DNA from: Ruminiclostridium sp.
GTDB lineage: Bacteria > Bacillota > Clostridia > Oscillospirales > Ruminococcaceae
NCBI GenBank assembly: GCA_017942025.1
Contig: JAGAVH010000041.1
Coordinates: 18,184 to 82,183, forward strand
Direction of reading: 5' to 3'
Length of the DNA stretch: 64,000 nucleotides
How positions within the stretch are numbered: position 1 is the first letter of the stretch; each line of letters opens with the position of its first letter. Positions 50,539 to 59,081 of this stretch are shown in pieces. Under the pieces are notes generated by a model. The model ran no database searches, was not told the DNA's origin, and saw only the letters and a list, made by a program, of their open reading frames with translations. Both the position numbers and the translations under genes were made by a program.

Positions 50539-51963
50539 TTATTTTTTCTTTTTGCCTCTTTTAGAGTTTTTCTGGTTTCTGGTCTGCTTGAGCTTGTCTG
50601 CCGCCTTCATTTCCTTGGCAGGTGCTTCTGCAACTTCTTCCTTGATCTCCTCAGCTTCTGCAACTGCTTCGGCAACCTCAGTCTTTACTTCTTCGGCTTC
50701 TGCAACTGCTTCGGCAACTTCAGCCTTTACTTCTTCGGCTTCTGCAACCGCTTCGGCAACCTCGGTCTTTACTTCTTCGGCTTCTGCAACTGCTTCGGCA
50801 ACCTCAGTCTTTACTTCTTCGGCTTCTGCAACCGCTTCGGCAACTTCAGCCTTTACTTCTTCGGCTTCTGCAACCTCGGTCTTTACTTCTTCGGCTTCTG
50901 CAACTGCTTCGGCAACCTCAGTCTTTACTTCTTCAGCTTCTGCAACCGCTTCGGCAACTTCAGCCTTTACTTCTTCGGCTTCTGCAACCGCTTCGGCAAC
51001 TTCAGCATTTACTTCTTCGGCTTCTGCAACCGCTTCGGCAACTTCAGCTGAGTCGTTATCCTGCTTGAATACCTCAGCAATAGCCTCCTTGATGGAATCC
51101 TTTGCCGCCTGAAGCTCCTCTTCCCTGTTTTCGGGAATATCAAACTCAATATCAGGATACAGATTCATCATTTTCTTGGCGTCAAGCATAACTATCTCGC
51201 CGTCTACTCTTTCTGTATGAGCAATACCGCAGATATAGGGAGAAGAATAAATTCTTCTTAACATATTGCCCTGTAATACAATTTCAACCTCTTCTACCGA
51301 ATATACCTCATCACATACAAGACCCATCATCTTGTCGCTGCCCTTAGGCTGTACAAGCAGAACTATTCCTCTGAAATTGCTTTTAAAAAGCTCCTCGCCT
51401 TCATCTATCAGATCAAGGATCTTTGGCAGATAGAAGATATCCGCTTCGTAAAGCAGTTCTTCCTTATCAGTATCAGAAATATCATCTCTGAATATTTCTT
51501 CGGCAACTTTATGTAGCTTGCTGTGGGGCTTTGAAATATGAGCAACGTGAGCGTTGAGATCGTTTCTGTTACTGCTGTAGCTATCGATCCACTTACCGAA
51601 TTTACATTCGTGGGGGTCGGTTGCAAGAGTGAACTTTTCGCCTGTTTCAAGGCATCTTTTAAGCTCGTTTGACCAGTTTATATGTTCCTGCTTGCGCTGC
51701 TCCATCATTTCCTTGAATTCTTCGTATTCATCGTCAAGCGAACGCATATTGAAGAACTCACGGAGATTTATCAGCGGCACTATCTGTCCTCTGATAACTC
51801 CCACGCCCTGAAGAGCCTTATTGGATGTCGGAACAGGTACTATTTCGGAGGGTAATTCGGTCATACCCGATATCATATCACTGCATACAGCAAATTTATT
51901 CTGGCAAAGATTGAATATTATCCACGGCATATCTCCGCTCATAGATTTCTTTATCTCTTCCAT
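50539..51963 (-). CDS. CheW-like protein with inserted CZB domain and 14-residue repeats
   Basis: This 474-residue cytoplasmic protein has a CheW-like beta fold (FNLCQNKFAVCSDMI, GVGVIRGQIVPLINLREFF, GLVCDEVYSVEEV) split by a CZB zinc-binding domain (about residues 95-165) with HINWSNELKR, HECKFGKWIDSY, HVAHISKPHSKLH; the His/Cys/His/His set is complete. CZB domains sense zinc or oxidants. After residue 305 come nine 14-residue units EVAEAVAEAEEVKx and one 10-residue unit, then a Lys-rich tail. It should couple chemoreceptors to CheA, tuned by zinc; no other che genes are nearby. Probable single-helix extension. Confidence 0.82.
   Translation of the reverse strand: MEEIKKSMSGDMPWIIFNLCQNKFAVCSDMISGMTELPSEIVPVPTSNKALQGVGVIRGQIVPLINLREFFNMRSLDDEYEEFKEMMEQRKQEHINWSNELKRCLETGEKFTLATDPHECKFGKWIDSYSSNRNDLNAHVAHISKPHSKLHKVAEEIFRDDISDTDKEELLYEADIFYLPKILDLIDEGEELFKSNFRGIVLLVQPKGSDKMMGLVCDEVYSVEEVEIVLQGNMLRRIYSSPYICGIAHTERVDGEIVMLDAKKMMNLYPDIEFDIPENREEELQAAKDSIKEAIAEVFKQDNDSAEVAEAVAEAEEVNAEVAEAVAEAEEVKAEVAEAVAEAEEVKTEVAEAVAEAEEVKTEVAEAEEVKAEVAEAVAEAEEVKTEVAEAVAEAEEVKTEVAEAVAEAEEVKAEVAEAVAEAEEVKTEVAEAVAEAEEIKEEVAEAPAKEMKAADKLKQTRNQKNSKRGKKKK
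50641..51048 (-). repeat. 42-bp coding tandem repeat in the CheW-CZB gene
   Basis: About ten units, nine of 42 bp and one of 30 bp, encode EVAEAVAEAEEVKx. Many are identical in DNA, so the number of units could change by slippage or recombination without frame loss. An opposite-strand open frame across the repeat is a shadow. Confidence 0.85.
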
Positions 51964-52006
51964 TACTTAACCCTCCTGATTTACCCTTGTAATTTTTATA
52001 AATTGA

Positions 52007-52876
52007 TTAGATTTCAAGTGTCTTTAAGTATTCCTTAAAGCCTTCGCCGATTTCGGGGTGATTTAATGCCACTTCTACGCACGCCTTCATAATACCAAGC
52101 TTATTACCCATATCGTAACGTGTACCTGTAAAATCAACACCGATCATGCCCTCTGTAACAGCAAGCTGTTTCATAGCGTCGGTGAGCTGATATTCGCCGC
52201 CTGCACCTGTGGGAAGTGTTTCAAGAATATCAAAAATCTTTGCGGGCAGAACACATCTGCCGAGAATTGCGAAGTTTGTGATAACCTCTTCGGGCTTGGG
52301 CTTTTCTATCATATTTGTAAGGTAGTAATCGTTACCCTCCGCGTGCTTTACATCAAGTGTGCAGTATTTGAGAACCATTTCAAAGGGAACTTCCTTCATA
52401 CATACTACTGCCTTGCCGTACTTTTCGTATGCACGACAGCACTGTGCTGTACAGGGATCTTCGCCGATGATAACGTCGTCGCCGTACATTACTACGAAGG
52501 GATCGTTGCCAACAAACTGCTTTGCATACATAACTGCGCCGCCTGTACCGTTCTGGGTCTGCTGACGGATATAGCTTATTCTCTTACCCATTTCGGCAAT
52601 CTCGCATACAACCTGGTACGCCTCTTCCTTGCCGCTGTTCTTCAGCTGTAATTCAAGGTCGGGCTTGCGGTCGAAGTGATCCTCGATATCCTGCTTGCCT
52701 CTTGATAATACAACAAGTATATCTGTAATACCTGACTTCAGCGCCTCTTCAACGCTATACTGAATAGCAGGCTTGTCAACGATGTTGAGCATCTCCTTGG
52801 GAATAGCCTTACTTGCAGGAAGAACACGTGTGCCGTAACCTGCCGCAAGAATGACTGCTTTTGTTACTTTTGCCAT
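52007..52876 (-). CDS. galU: UTP-glucose-1-phosphate uridylyltransferase
   Basis: GalU makes UDP-glucose for glycolipids, teichoic acids and galactose use. The 289-residue protein has the nucleotide-binding start AVILAAGYGTRVLPASKAIPKEMLNI, then VDKPAIQYSVEEAL, FVVMYGDDVI and a C-terminal AYLKTLE-type helix. Size is normal. It is 32 bp after the SCP2-like gene, possibly co-transcribed. Ribosome binding site is weak (AAAGGAT). Confidence 0.96.
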   Translation of the reverse strand: MAKVTKAVILAAGYGTRVLPASKAIPKEMLNIVDKPAIQYSVEEALKSGITDILVVLSRGKQDIEDHFDRKPDLELQLKNSGKEEAYQVVCEIAEMGKRISYIRQQTQNGTGGAVMYAKQFVGNDPFVVMYGDDVIIGEDPCTAQCCRAYEKYGKAVVCMKEVPFEMVLKYCTLDVKHAEGNDYYLTNMIEKPKPEEVITNFAILGRCVLPAKIFDILETLPTGAGGEYQLTDAMKQLAVTEGMIGVDFTGTRYDMGNKLGIMKACVEVALNHPEIGEGFKEYLKTLEI

Positions 52877-52908
52877 TTTAATTTATCCTTTTCTTTAATT
52901 TATTTTTA

Positions 52909-53427
52909 TCAGAATAATGCTTCCTTTATCTTGAGCATCTTTGTAAGGCTTCCTAAAGCATAAAGATCGCCTGAAAGCGCCTTTGCCTTGAAATCATACT
53001 TACCCTTTACAATGCTTATTACGTCATCGATAGGCATATCTACGTGAATATCATTGTCGATATAGCCGTAGGGCTCTACAGATACTGTACCATTGTCCAC
53101 GAGAATGTACATATATCCTTCGTACTCGCCGTAAACCTTTATCTGAACTGCAATCTTTTCATTTATAGCAGAAACATCCTTGTTTACTACTGCTTTTCTG
53201 AGCATATCAGCAAGCGCAACAATGTCGGGCTGCTTCTTGACAGCTTTCTTTGCCGCAGGCTTTTTAGCGGCTGTAGTTTTTGCTGTAGTCTTCTTTGCCG
53301 CAGGCTTTTTTGCAGCGGGCTTTGCTGTAGTTTTCTTTGCGGCAGGCTTCTTGACAGCCTCTGCCTTTACTTCTGCCTCGGGAGCAGTAACTATTGCTTC
53401 TGTTTTTGTTGTCTTTTTAGCAGCCAT
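52909..53427 (-). CDS. SCP2-like protein with histone H1-like Lys/Ala tail
   Basis: The protein of about 172 residues begins MAAKKTTKTEA and has a Lys/Ala/Pro-rich N-terminal part (residues 1-73, with PAAKK and TAKKPAA repeats, like histone H1 and HMG-like tails). The C-terminal 95 residues resemble an SCP2 sterol-carrier fold (VYGEYEGYMYILVDNGTVSVEPY, FKAKALSGDLYALGSLTKMLKI). The tail could bind DNA, RNA or an acidic surface; the SCP2 part could bind a lipid. No signal peptide. The ATG at 53427 has AAAGGAT upstream and is preferred to 53454. Function unknown. Confidence 0.7.
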   Translation of the reverse strand: MAAKKTTKTEAIVTAPEAEVKAEAVKKPAAKKTTAKPAAKKPAAKKTTAKTTAAKKPAAKKAVKKQPDIVALADMLRKAVVNKDVSAINEKIAVQIKVYGEYEGYMYILVDNGTVSVEPYGYIDNDIHVDMPIDDVISIVKGKYDFKAKALSGDLYALGSLTKMLKIKEALF

Positions 53428-53564
53428 GGTATTATCCTTTCTGACTTCGCACATAATTCTGTCTGATTTATACAGATTTTTACGGAAATAAATATCCTTA
53501 TAGTTTATAATACCATATTTTTAATAAAAATACAAGACTCTACGGCAATTTTTTGAACTTCTTC

Positions 53565-53592
53565 ACAAAAAACAGAAATCAGTCATATAGTA
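53565..53592 (+). promoter_or_regulatory. Candidate mother-cell (sigma-K/E-like) promoter of dpaAB
   Basis: AC at 53565-53566 lies 17 bp before CATATAGTA (53584-53592), which fits the sigma-K pattern AC-N16/17-CATAnnnTA. It lies about 33 bases before dpaA, a mother-cell operon in Bacillus. The pattern is short, so chance matches are possible. Confidence 0.4.
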
Positions 53593-53624
53593 TGTAAAAA
53601 ACCAAAGGAGCATAAACCGTAAAT

Positions 53625-54461
53625 ATGACAGATATACTTATACTCGGCGGTGACAAAAGACTGCAGTATGCCGCCGACATACTCAGTAAGAGATATACCA
53701 CAGAAATATGTCCTGCCGACTGCCGCAGAGTGATAAACAATACAGGGAAAAGGTACAAGGCAATAGTGCTTGGTATTCCTTGCAGTCTTGACAAGGAGAA
53801 TATAAATATACCGTTATCAGTTGAAAAATTCCCTCTTGAAGCGCTTGTAGAAGTCACTGATGACAAGGGTCTGATAACAGGCGGTATGATACCAGAAAAG
53901 CTGTACGGTATATGTGAAAAGAAAAAAATAATCTGTGAGGATTATTACAAGAACGAAACGGTGATTTTAAAAAATGCCGTACCCTCAGCCGAGGGCGCTC
54001 TGGCACTTGGTATAAATATGACCGCAGAAACTATAATGGGTGCTGATATACTTATAACGGGCTATGGCAGAATCGCCTCTCTTCTCGCAAAATATCTTTT
54101 AGCAATGGGCGCTGACGTAACTATAGTCGCCAGAAGAGAGGAAAAGAGGGTGCTGGCACAGATAAACGGATGCAGAGCAGTAGATTTCCCGGAGCTTGGC
54201 AATGCTGTCAGGGGAAAATCCCTTATATACAACACAGTACCCTACGAGGTTTTTGACGAAAGGGCAATATCTGAAATCAGCCGCAATGCGGTATTCATAG
54301 AGCTTGCTTCGAAGTCCGGCGCAGACTGTGAGCTTTGCAGAAAATACGGAATAAACCATGTGAACGGCGGAGGACTTCCTGCAAAGACTGCGCCGAAAAC
54401 AGCAGGCGAAATAATAGCAGAATCGGTTATAGGAATACTTGATAAGCATATAGGAGTATAG
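53625..54461 (+). CDS. dpaA: Dipicolinate synthase subunit A
   Basis: DpaA with DpaB makes dipicolinic acid from a lysine-pathway intermediate in the mother cell during sporulation. The 278-residue protein begins MTDILILGGDKRLQYAADIL and has a Rossmann domain ILITGYGRIASLLAKYLLAMGADVTIVARR and GGGLPAKTAPKTAG near the end. This is spoVFA of Bacillus. The dpaB start follows its stop by 1 bp. Ribosome binding site AAAGGAG. Evidence that the organism forms endospores, or descends from spore formers. Confidence 0.92.
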   Translation: MTDILILGGDKRLQYAADILSKRYTTEICPADCRRVINNTGKRYKAIVLGIPCSLDKENINIPLSVEKFPLEALVEVTDDKGLITGGMIPEKLYGICEKKKIICEDYYKNETVILKNAVPSAEGALALGINMTAETIMGADILITGYGRIASLLAKYLLAMGADVTIVARREEKRVLAQINGCRAVDFPELGNAVRGKSLIYNTVPYEVFDERAISEISRNAVFIELASKSGADCELCRKYGINHVNGGGLPAKTAPKTAGEIIAESVIGILDKHIGV

Positions 54462-54462
54462 T

Positions 54463-55047
54463 ATGAGAGAATATTTTGACAAGCTGAAGGTGGGCTTTTG
54501 CATTACTGCCTCCTTCTGTACTTATGAAAAGGCTCTGTCAATGATGGAGCATCTTGCCGGAATGGGTTGTGATATATTACCCGTAATGTCATATAACGCA
54601 TATGTAACAGATACCCGTTTCGGCACGGCAAAGGAGCACAGAGAGAAAATTGAAGGAATATGCGGCAAAAAAATAATCAGTACAATAGCAGACGCAGAAC
54701 CTATAGGTCCTGCCAATATGACAGATATAATGCTGGTTGCTCCCTGCACCGGAAATACTATGGCAAAGCTTGCAACAGGCATTATTGATACGCCTGTATG
54801 TCTTGCCGTCAAAAGTCATCTGAGAGCAGGAAAGCCGGTAGTTATAGCGCCTGCCACCAATGACGCACTCGCAGGAGCATATAAGAACATTGCGGCGCTT
54901 ATGAATTATAAAAACTACTTTTTCGTGCCCTTTGGTCAGGATGACTATGTTAAAAAACAAAATTCCATGGTGTCGGATTTTTCTCTTATTCCTGCCGCTA
55001 TGGAAATGGCTCTGGAGGGCAGACAGCTGCAGCCGGTGCTGTTATAG
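54463..55047 (+). CDS. dpaB: Dipicolinate synthase subunit B
   Basis: This 194-residue flavoprotein-like subunit (spoVFB) has KVGFCITASFCTYEKAL, MLVAPCTGNTMAKLATGIIDTPV and the end AMEMALEGRQLQPVLL, the pattern of the flavoprotein family that includes phosphopantothenoylcysteine decarboxylase. With DpaA it forms dipicolinate, whose calcium salt dries the spore core. Translationally linked to dpaA (1-bp gap). Confidence 0.93.
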   Translation: MREYFDKLKVGFCITASFCTYEKALSMMEHLAGMGCDILPVMSYNAYVTDTRFGTAKEHREKIEGICGKKIISTIADAEPIGPANMTDIMLVAPCTGNTMAKLATGIIDTPVCLAVKSHLRAGKPVVIAPATNDALAGAYKNIAALMNYKNYFFVPFGQDDYVKKQNSMVSDFSLIPAAMEMALEGRQLQPVLL

Positions 55048-55204
55048 AAAGAGTTATGTTATCGGTGGTTTTCTGATTTTTTAAAATTCTGCCGTTAATT
55101 TTTAAATTTAACATTATTTAAACATTTCAAAAACAACTCGCAAACACCTGCTCTGTATAATAAAGCCATAGTAAAAAACAAAAAAATTTACAGGAGGTTT
55201 TATT

Positions 55205-55582
55205 ATGAACAGAAACGACACAGAATTTATGGTGGAGAAAATCCGCACCCAGTACATGGAGAAGGAAGCAGGCGAGAAAAATCTTGATAAGCTCCGTGAG
55301 CTTGACGCACAGGTAAAGCGCCCTGCAAACGTTTTCGGTTATGTTTTCGGCAGTATAGGAGCAATCATTATGGGAGCAGGTATGAGCCTTGTAATGACTG
55401 ATATCGGTGCACAGCTCGGCATATCCGCTACTATGCCTGTTGGTATTGCAGTAGGCGTTGTGGGAATGATAATGGCAATTATAAACTACCCGATTTATAG
55501 AAAAATCCTCTCCTCACGCAGAGAAAAATGTGCTGACAAGATTATTGAGCTCAGCGAAAAAATCATGAAGGGAGAGGAATAA
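55205..55582 (+). CDS. Small membrane protein, paralogue of 55875-56240
   Basis: This 125-residue protein has a charged N-terminal part, two transmembrane helices (about residues 44-66 and 77-97) with GAIIMGAGMSLV and VGVVGMIMAIINYPIY, and a charged C-terminal helix ending ELSEKIMKGEE. It aligns well with the convergent 121-residue protein at 55875-56240 (LRELD, GMS, YPIY, REK/RER, IIxL). Function unknown. Ribosome binding site AGGAGG. A TATAAT box at 55156-55161 lacks a clear -35 partner. Cotranscribed with the next gene (1 bp). Confidence 0.7.
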   Translation: MNRNDTEFMVEKIRTQYMEKEAGEKNLDKLRELDAQVKRPANVFGYVFGSIGAIIMGAGMSLVMTDIGAQLGISATMPVGIAVGVVGMIMAIINYPIYRKILSSRREKCADKIIELSEKIMKGEE

Positions 55583-55583
55583 T

Positions 55584-55832
55584 ATGACGGGTAAGGTAAC
55601 AGAATTTTTTAAAAACGCCTTTCAGGATATGAAGGAGAGCGCAAAGGAACAGCACGAGGTTGATAAAGCGAATTTTGCCGCCGCAAAGGCTGAATCAAAA
55701 GAGCAGTTTGCAAAAGCAAAGGCTATGTCAGACCCTTTGTACACAAAGGAAAAAATGAAGGCAGAGCGTAAAGCTCAGATAGCTAAGGCGAACGAAAGGG
55801 TTGCCAGGGCGGAGGAGTCTGTTAAAATATAA
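55584..55832 (+). CDS. Hypothetical highly charged helical protein (82 aa)
   Basis: This small protein is rich in Lys, Glu and Ala (FKNAFQDMKESAKEQHEVDKANFAAAKAESKEQF), so it should be almost wholly helical, perhaps coiled-coil. It follows the small membrane protein by 1 bp and is followed by a terminator. The start has GGGAGAGGAAT upstream. I do not know the family; similar short helical proteins are common in Clostridia. Confidence 0.65.
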   Translation: MTGKVTEFFKNAFQDMKESAKEQHEVDKANFAAAKAESKEQFAKAKAMSDPLYTKEKMKAERKAQIAKANERVARAEESVKI

Positions 55833-55841
55833 TAAGATAAG

Positions 55842-55872
55842 ATAACCGTGCTGAAAAATTTCAGCACGGTTA
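55842..55872. terminator. Bidirectional terminator between convergent genes
   Basis: ATAACCGTGCTGAA (55842-55855) pairs with TTCAGCACGGTTAT (about 55860-55872), short loop, then TTTC on the + strand; A/T-rich on both sides. Confidence 0.8.
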
Positions 55873-55874
55873 TT

Positions 55875-56240
55875 TCATTTCAGTAATTCATCAGTAAGTC
55901 TTATTATCTCGGGAGCAATTCTTTCCCTTTCCTTTTTTGTTATATAATTATAAATGGGATAAGCAAGAGATAAGGTGATAATTCCTATCACGCCCACTAT
56001 GATTCCGGGTATAAACAAATCGGTCAGTACCATACAACAGGACATTCCGAATCCCAACAGAAGCGTTCCGATAATTCCCATCCAGACGGAAACCGCAGTA
56101 CCCTTGCGAGTAGTGCTTTCATCAAGTCTGCGAAGCTGTTCCATCTTATCAGCCTCCCCGGGCTGATATTTTTCTCTTATTCTTCTTATTTCCTCCTGCT
56201 CATTAGCAGAATAAGTATAGCTAAAGGTTTCCTTGTTCAT
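55875..56240 (-). CDS. Small membrane protein, paralogue of 55205-55582
   Basis: This 121-residue protein has two transmembrane helices (about 49-71 and 75-97), GTLLLGFGMSCCMV and VGVIGIITLSLAYPIYNYI, and a charged C-terminal helix ending RLTDELLK. It is homologous to the convergent gene at 55205. It overlaps the 304-residue membrane protein gene by 20 bases and is the last gene of the two-component operon. A tie to that signal pathway is inferred from the overlap. Confidence 0.7.
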   Translation of the reverse strand: MNKETFSYTYSANEQEEIRRIREKYQPGEADKMEQLRRLDESTTRKGTAVSVWMGIIGTLLLGFGMSCCMVLTDLFIPGIIVGVIGIITLSLAYPIYNYITKKERERIAPEIIRLTDELLK

Positions 56241-57135
56241 TTTTGTTCTCCGTTATCTTTTTCATTTCGTTTGTGTTTTTTATAATACTGTAAACTGACA
56301 TTGTGATGATAACTATGCTTACTCCTGCACCTGTCAGCATAATCATAAGCTTCTTATCCTCGGCAGGCATCTCACCGCCGAACTGAGAAAACATTGCAGT
56401 TTCCAGCGACAGCATCGAAACAAGAGCCGCCGCCATATTGATAATCTTAGCCATTGACATAACGGGACTGCCAAGCTTGCGGAAAACCAAAAGATTCTTG
56501 ATTGCAACAACCGTTATCCAGAAGGTATAAGCCGCCATAACATAAATCAGTATTCCGTTATAATGATAACCCTTGTTCTGGTACAGAATCATCAATACCG
56601 CACCCGAAAGCACAAGATTTATCGTAAGCAGAATGAATCCGCACAGACGTGAACGGCGAAGCTCCTTAAAGCGATTGTTGCCGATACCGATACGATTTAC
56701 AAAACGCACAAGCAGGAATCTCACCACGGCAAGAATAGTATAATAGAATGCAAAAACCAGAAACCAGGCGGTGTGATACATAAAGCCCGATACTGCATTA
56801 AATACGGCATACAGAAGATTTACCGCCAGCGAGCCGTATAAAAGGACATGTGTACGGAATTTCATATCCGTCATAAGCCTGTTTCCTGTCGGATTGCTGT
56901 AAACTGTTTTTTTAGCTTGTCTGTAGCTTACGGGTATCACCTTTATGCATTTTACCGTAACTACCGTCAGAGTGTAAAACGACAATACATAGCCTGCATA
57001 AGCCAGTGGACGAGTTTCATATCCACCCGCAAATATTACTATAAGAGCCGCCGCACATATCGGCACAAGAACTATGATAACCCATAACGGCGGATAAAGC
57101 AGCTTAATCAGCTTTTTCCATTCCAACGCCTTCAC
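56221..57135 (-). CDS. Polytopic membrane protein, hypothetical
   Basis: This 304-residue protein has about eight hydrophobic segments and no catalytic motif I recognise. It begins MKALEWKKLIKLLYPPLWVI, a short cytoplasmic start. It overlaps the sensor kinase gene by 32 bases and the small membrane-protein gene by 20, so it is tightly built into the operon. It might be the output or sensor partner of the kinase. Family unknown. Confidence 0.65.
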   Translation of the reverse strand: MKALEWKKLIKLLYPPLWVIIVLVPICAAALIVIFAGGYETRPLAYAGYVLSFYTLTVVTVKCIKVIPVSYRQAKKTVYSNPTGNRLMTDMKFRTHVLLYGSLAVNLLYAVFNAVSGFMYHTAWFLVFAFYYTILAVVRFLLVRFVNRIGIGNNRFKELRRSRLCGFILLTINLVLSGAVLMILYQNKGYHYNGILIYVMAAYTFWITVVAIKNLLVFRKLGSPVMSMAKIINMAAALVSMLSLETAMFSQFGGEMPAEDKKLMIMLTGAGVSIVIITMSVYSIIKNTNEMKKITENKNEQGNL

Positions 57136-58201
57136 CTCTTCTGAGCTTTACAGTAAATGTACTGCCTTTTCCCACTTCGCTTTCAACAGAAATTTCGCCC
57201 TGCATAATATCCACTACACGCTTTACCAGTGCCAGTCCCAGCCCGTTACCCTGCGTAGCGTGGGAGGTATCTCCCTGATAGAATTTTTCGAATATGTGAC
57301 TGCCGGTTTCGGCAGAAATTCCACAACCTGTATCTGAAATTCTGACAACCGCATACTTTTCATCCGCAGTCAGCGAAACGCCTACCCTGCCGCCGCTTTC
57401 CGTAAATTTGAAGGCATTTGAAAGCAGATTGCCCCATACCAGCGAAAGCAGTTCTGTATCGGAGTAAATATAAATATCGTCCTCGATTTTTGTTTCTATT
57501 CCGATATTTTTCTGCTCCCATATATCTTCAAACTGCAATAGATTTTCGCATAACTGTTCACCTAAATCGAACCGCTCGTTTGCAGGAAATATCTGCTGAT
57601 TTTCAAGCTTATTCAGCTTCAGGATATTTGTGATAAGACTTGCAAGTCTGCGTGAATTATCGGTAACGCCCTTAGCATACTCAATGCGTTTTTCCTCGCT
57701 AAGCTCATGTGATTGAAGCATAGTTCCGTAATTCTGTATAACTGCAAGGGGTGTTTTCAGCTCGTGAGAAACATTTGAAATAAAGTCGCTTCGCAGAGTT
57801 TCAACACTGCCAAGCTCCTCAGCCATTTTGTTGAAGCAATCAATAATGCTGTTAAAGCTTTCATACGCGTGGTTATCGCCAAGCTTTTTTATGCGGACGG
57901 AAAAATCTCCGTCTGTCAGCTTTTTTCCTGCGTCTGTAATCCGCTTTGTAGGTCGGTCAACCATTACCTTTCTGCGGATTGTATCTATAGCTGTGAAAAG
58001 CAGGCTGATTACAATTACATTTGCAAAGGTCAGCTTTGCGGCTGTTGAGATATTTTCTTCGGTAAAGGTGATGCCAAGCGTATCTGACATTATATTGAGG
58101 AATAAAATCATACAGCAGGTTACCACGAATGCCGCAAGCAGGAAAAATACACACCAGTTGCTTATTCCGAAAAGGATTTTTCTGAAGTCGGTCTTTTTCA
58201 T
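57104..58201 (-). CDS. Sensor histidine kinase
   Basis: This 365-residue membrane kinase has two N-terminal transmembrane helices (about 13-35 and 50-70) with almost no external loop, a HAMP linker (RRKVMVDRPTKRI region), HisKA with SHELKTPLAVI, and HATPase_c with NLLSNAFKFT, DTGCGI and GNGLGLAL. It should autophosphorylate and pass phosphate to the regulator encoded just upstream (4-bp overlap). The small external loop suggests intramembrane sensing, as in LytS/BceS-type kinases. Confidence 0.93.
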   Translation of the reverse strand: MKKTDFRKILFGISNWCVFFLLAAFVVTCCMILFLNIMSDTLGITFTEENISTAAKLTFANVIVISLLFTAIDTIRRKVMVDRPTKRITDAGKKLTDGDFSVRIKKLGDNHAYESFNSIIDCFNKMAEELGSVETLRSDFISNVSHELKTPLAVIQNYGTMLQSHELSEEKRIEYAKGVTDNSRRLASLITNILKLNKLENQQIFPANERFDLGEQLCENLLQFEDIWEQKNIGIETKIEDDIYIYSDTELLSLVWGNLLSNAFKFTESGGRVGVSLTADEKYAVVRISDTGCGISAETGSHIFEKFYQGDTSHATQGNGLGLALVKRVVDIMQGEISVESEVGKGSTFTVKLRRGEGVGMEKAD

Positions 58202-58869
58202 TTCAGCACCGCCTTATAACCAAGTCCGTGAACGGTAACTATCTCAAAATCCTGACACCCTGAGAGCTTGCTACGAAGCTTTGTCATATATACATCAACG
58301 GCACGGGGTGCGGTTTCGGTGTCGGCATCCCAGAACTCATCCATAAGCTGAGAACGGGTAAAGGTCTTTTTCGGATATGACAAAAGCTTATATAATATGG
58401 AAAACTCTCTGTTTGTCATAGGGATTTCCTCTCCTGCAAGATAGGCGGTATGCTCATCTGCGTCCATAGTAAAATTCCCTATTTCAAGCTTGCGGCTTGA
58501 AGCAATCTTCGCACGGCGAAGCAATGCGCCTATACGCAGGAAAAGCTCGTCCAGGTCAACGGGCTTTACCATATAATCGTCAATTCCCACACGATAACCT
58601 CGCTGTTTAGAAGCAAAATCATCCCTTGCCGTCACAAATAAAATCGGAATTTCATCATTCAGCGAACGCACCGTTTTAGTAAATTCAAAGCCGTCTGTCC
58701 CGGGCATCATAACATCAGATACAATCAGGTCAAACACAGTTTCGTACATAGCATCATAGGCTTCATCTGCCGACAGACAGCCTGTAGCTTCATATCCGTT
58801 ATGATTAAGAAAGGTGCATACCGTTCTGTTTATCTCTCGGTCATCATCAACCACCAGTATATTAAACAT
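58198..58869 (-). CDS. OmpR-family response regulator
   Basis: This 223-residue regulator has a receiver domain (VVDDDREIN, LIVSDVMMPG with the phospho-acceptor Asp, FVTAR, VKPVD) and a C-terminal winged helix (MTNREFSILYKLLSYPKKTFTRSQLMD, VDVYMTKLRSKL). It is first in the operon regulator-kinase-membrane protein-small membrane protein. The upstream region has TATAAT at about 58897 on the minus strand. Targets unknown; the neighbouring small membrane proteins are candidates. Confidence 0.95.
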   Translation of the reverse strand: MFNILVVDDDREINRTVCTFLNHNGYEATGCLSADEAYDAMYETVFDLIVSDVMMPGTDGFEFTKTVRSLNDEIPILFVTARDDFASKQRGYRVGIDDYMVKPVDLDELFLRIGALLRRAKIASSRKLEIGNFTMDADEHTAYLAGEEIPMTNREFSILYKLLSYPKKTFTRSQLMDEFWDADTETAPRAVDVYMTKLRSKLSGCQDFEIVTVHGLGYKAVLK

Positions 58870-59031
58870 CGCCTTACCTCCGATGATTTTTTCTTATTAT
58901 AACACTTAAATGTTAAAGTTTTGTTTCTGTTACAAAAAATTTTAACACAAGTATCGTCGTTATGTCAAATAAACTGCAATAAAAGAATATCTGTATGGTG
59001 AAATAATATATATCAGGATACAAAACAAAGG

Positions 59032-59059
59032 CAGTCCGTGTGCGGTTGCACACGGACTG
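59032..59059 (-). terminator. Terminator of the three-gene cassette
   Basis: CAGTCCGTGTGC (59032-59043) pairs with GCACACGGACTG (59048-59059), loop GGTT. On the minus strand CCTTTGTTTTG follows. It ends the transcript of the gene at 59082-60599. Confidence 0.8.
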
Positions 59060-59081
59060 TTATGTGGATATTTAATAATGA

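Noticed and set aside
50552-51112. A 186-codon Ser/Ala/Thr-rich frame opposite the CheW-CZB repeats
   Set aside because: It is the antisense shadow of the 42-bp repeat; no ribosome binding site and simple composition.
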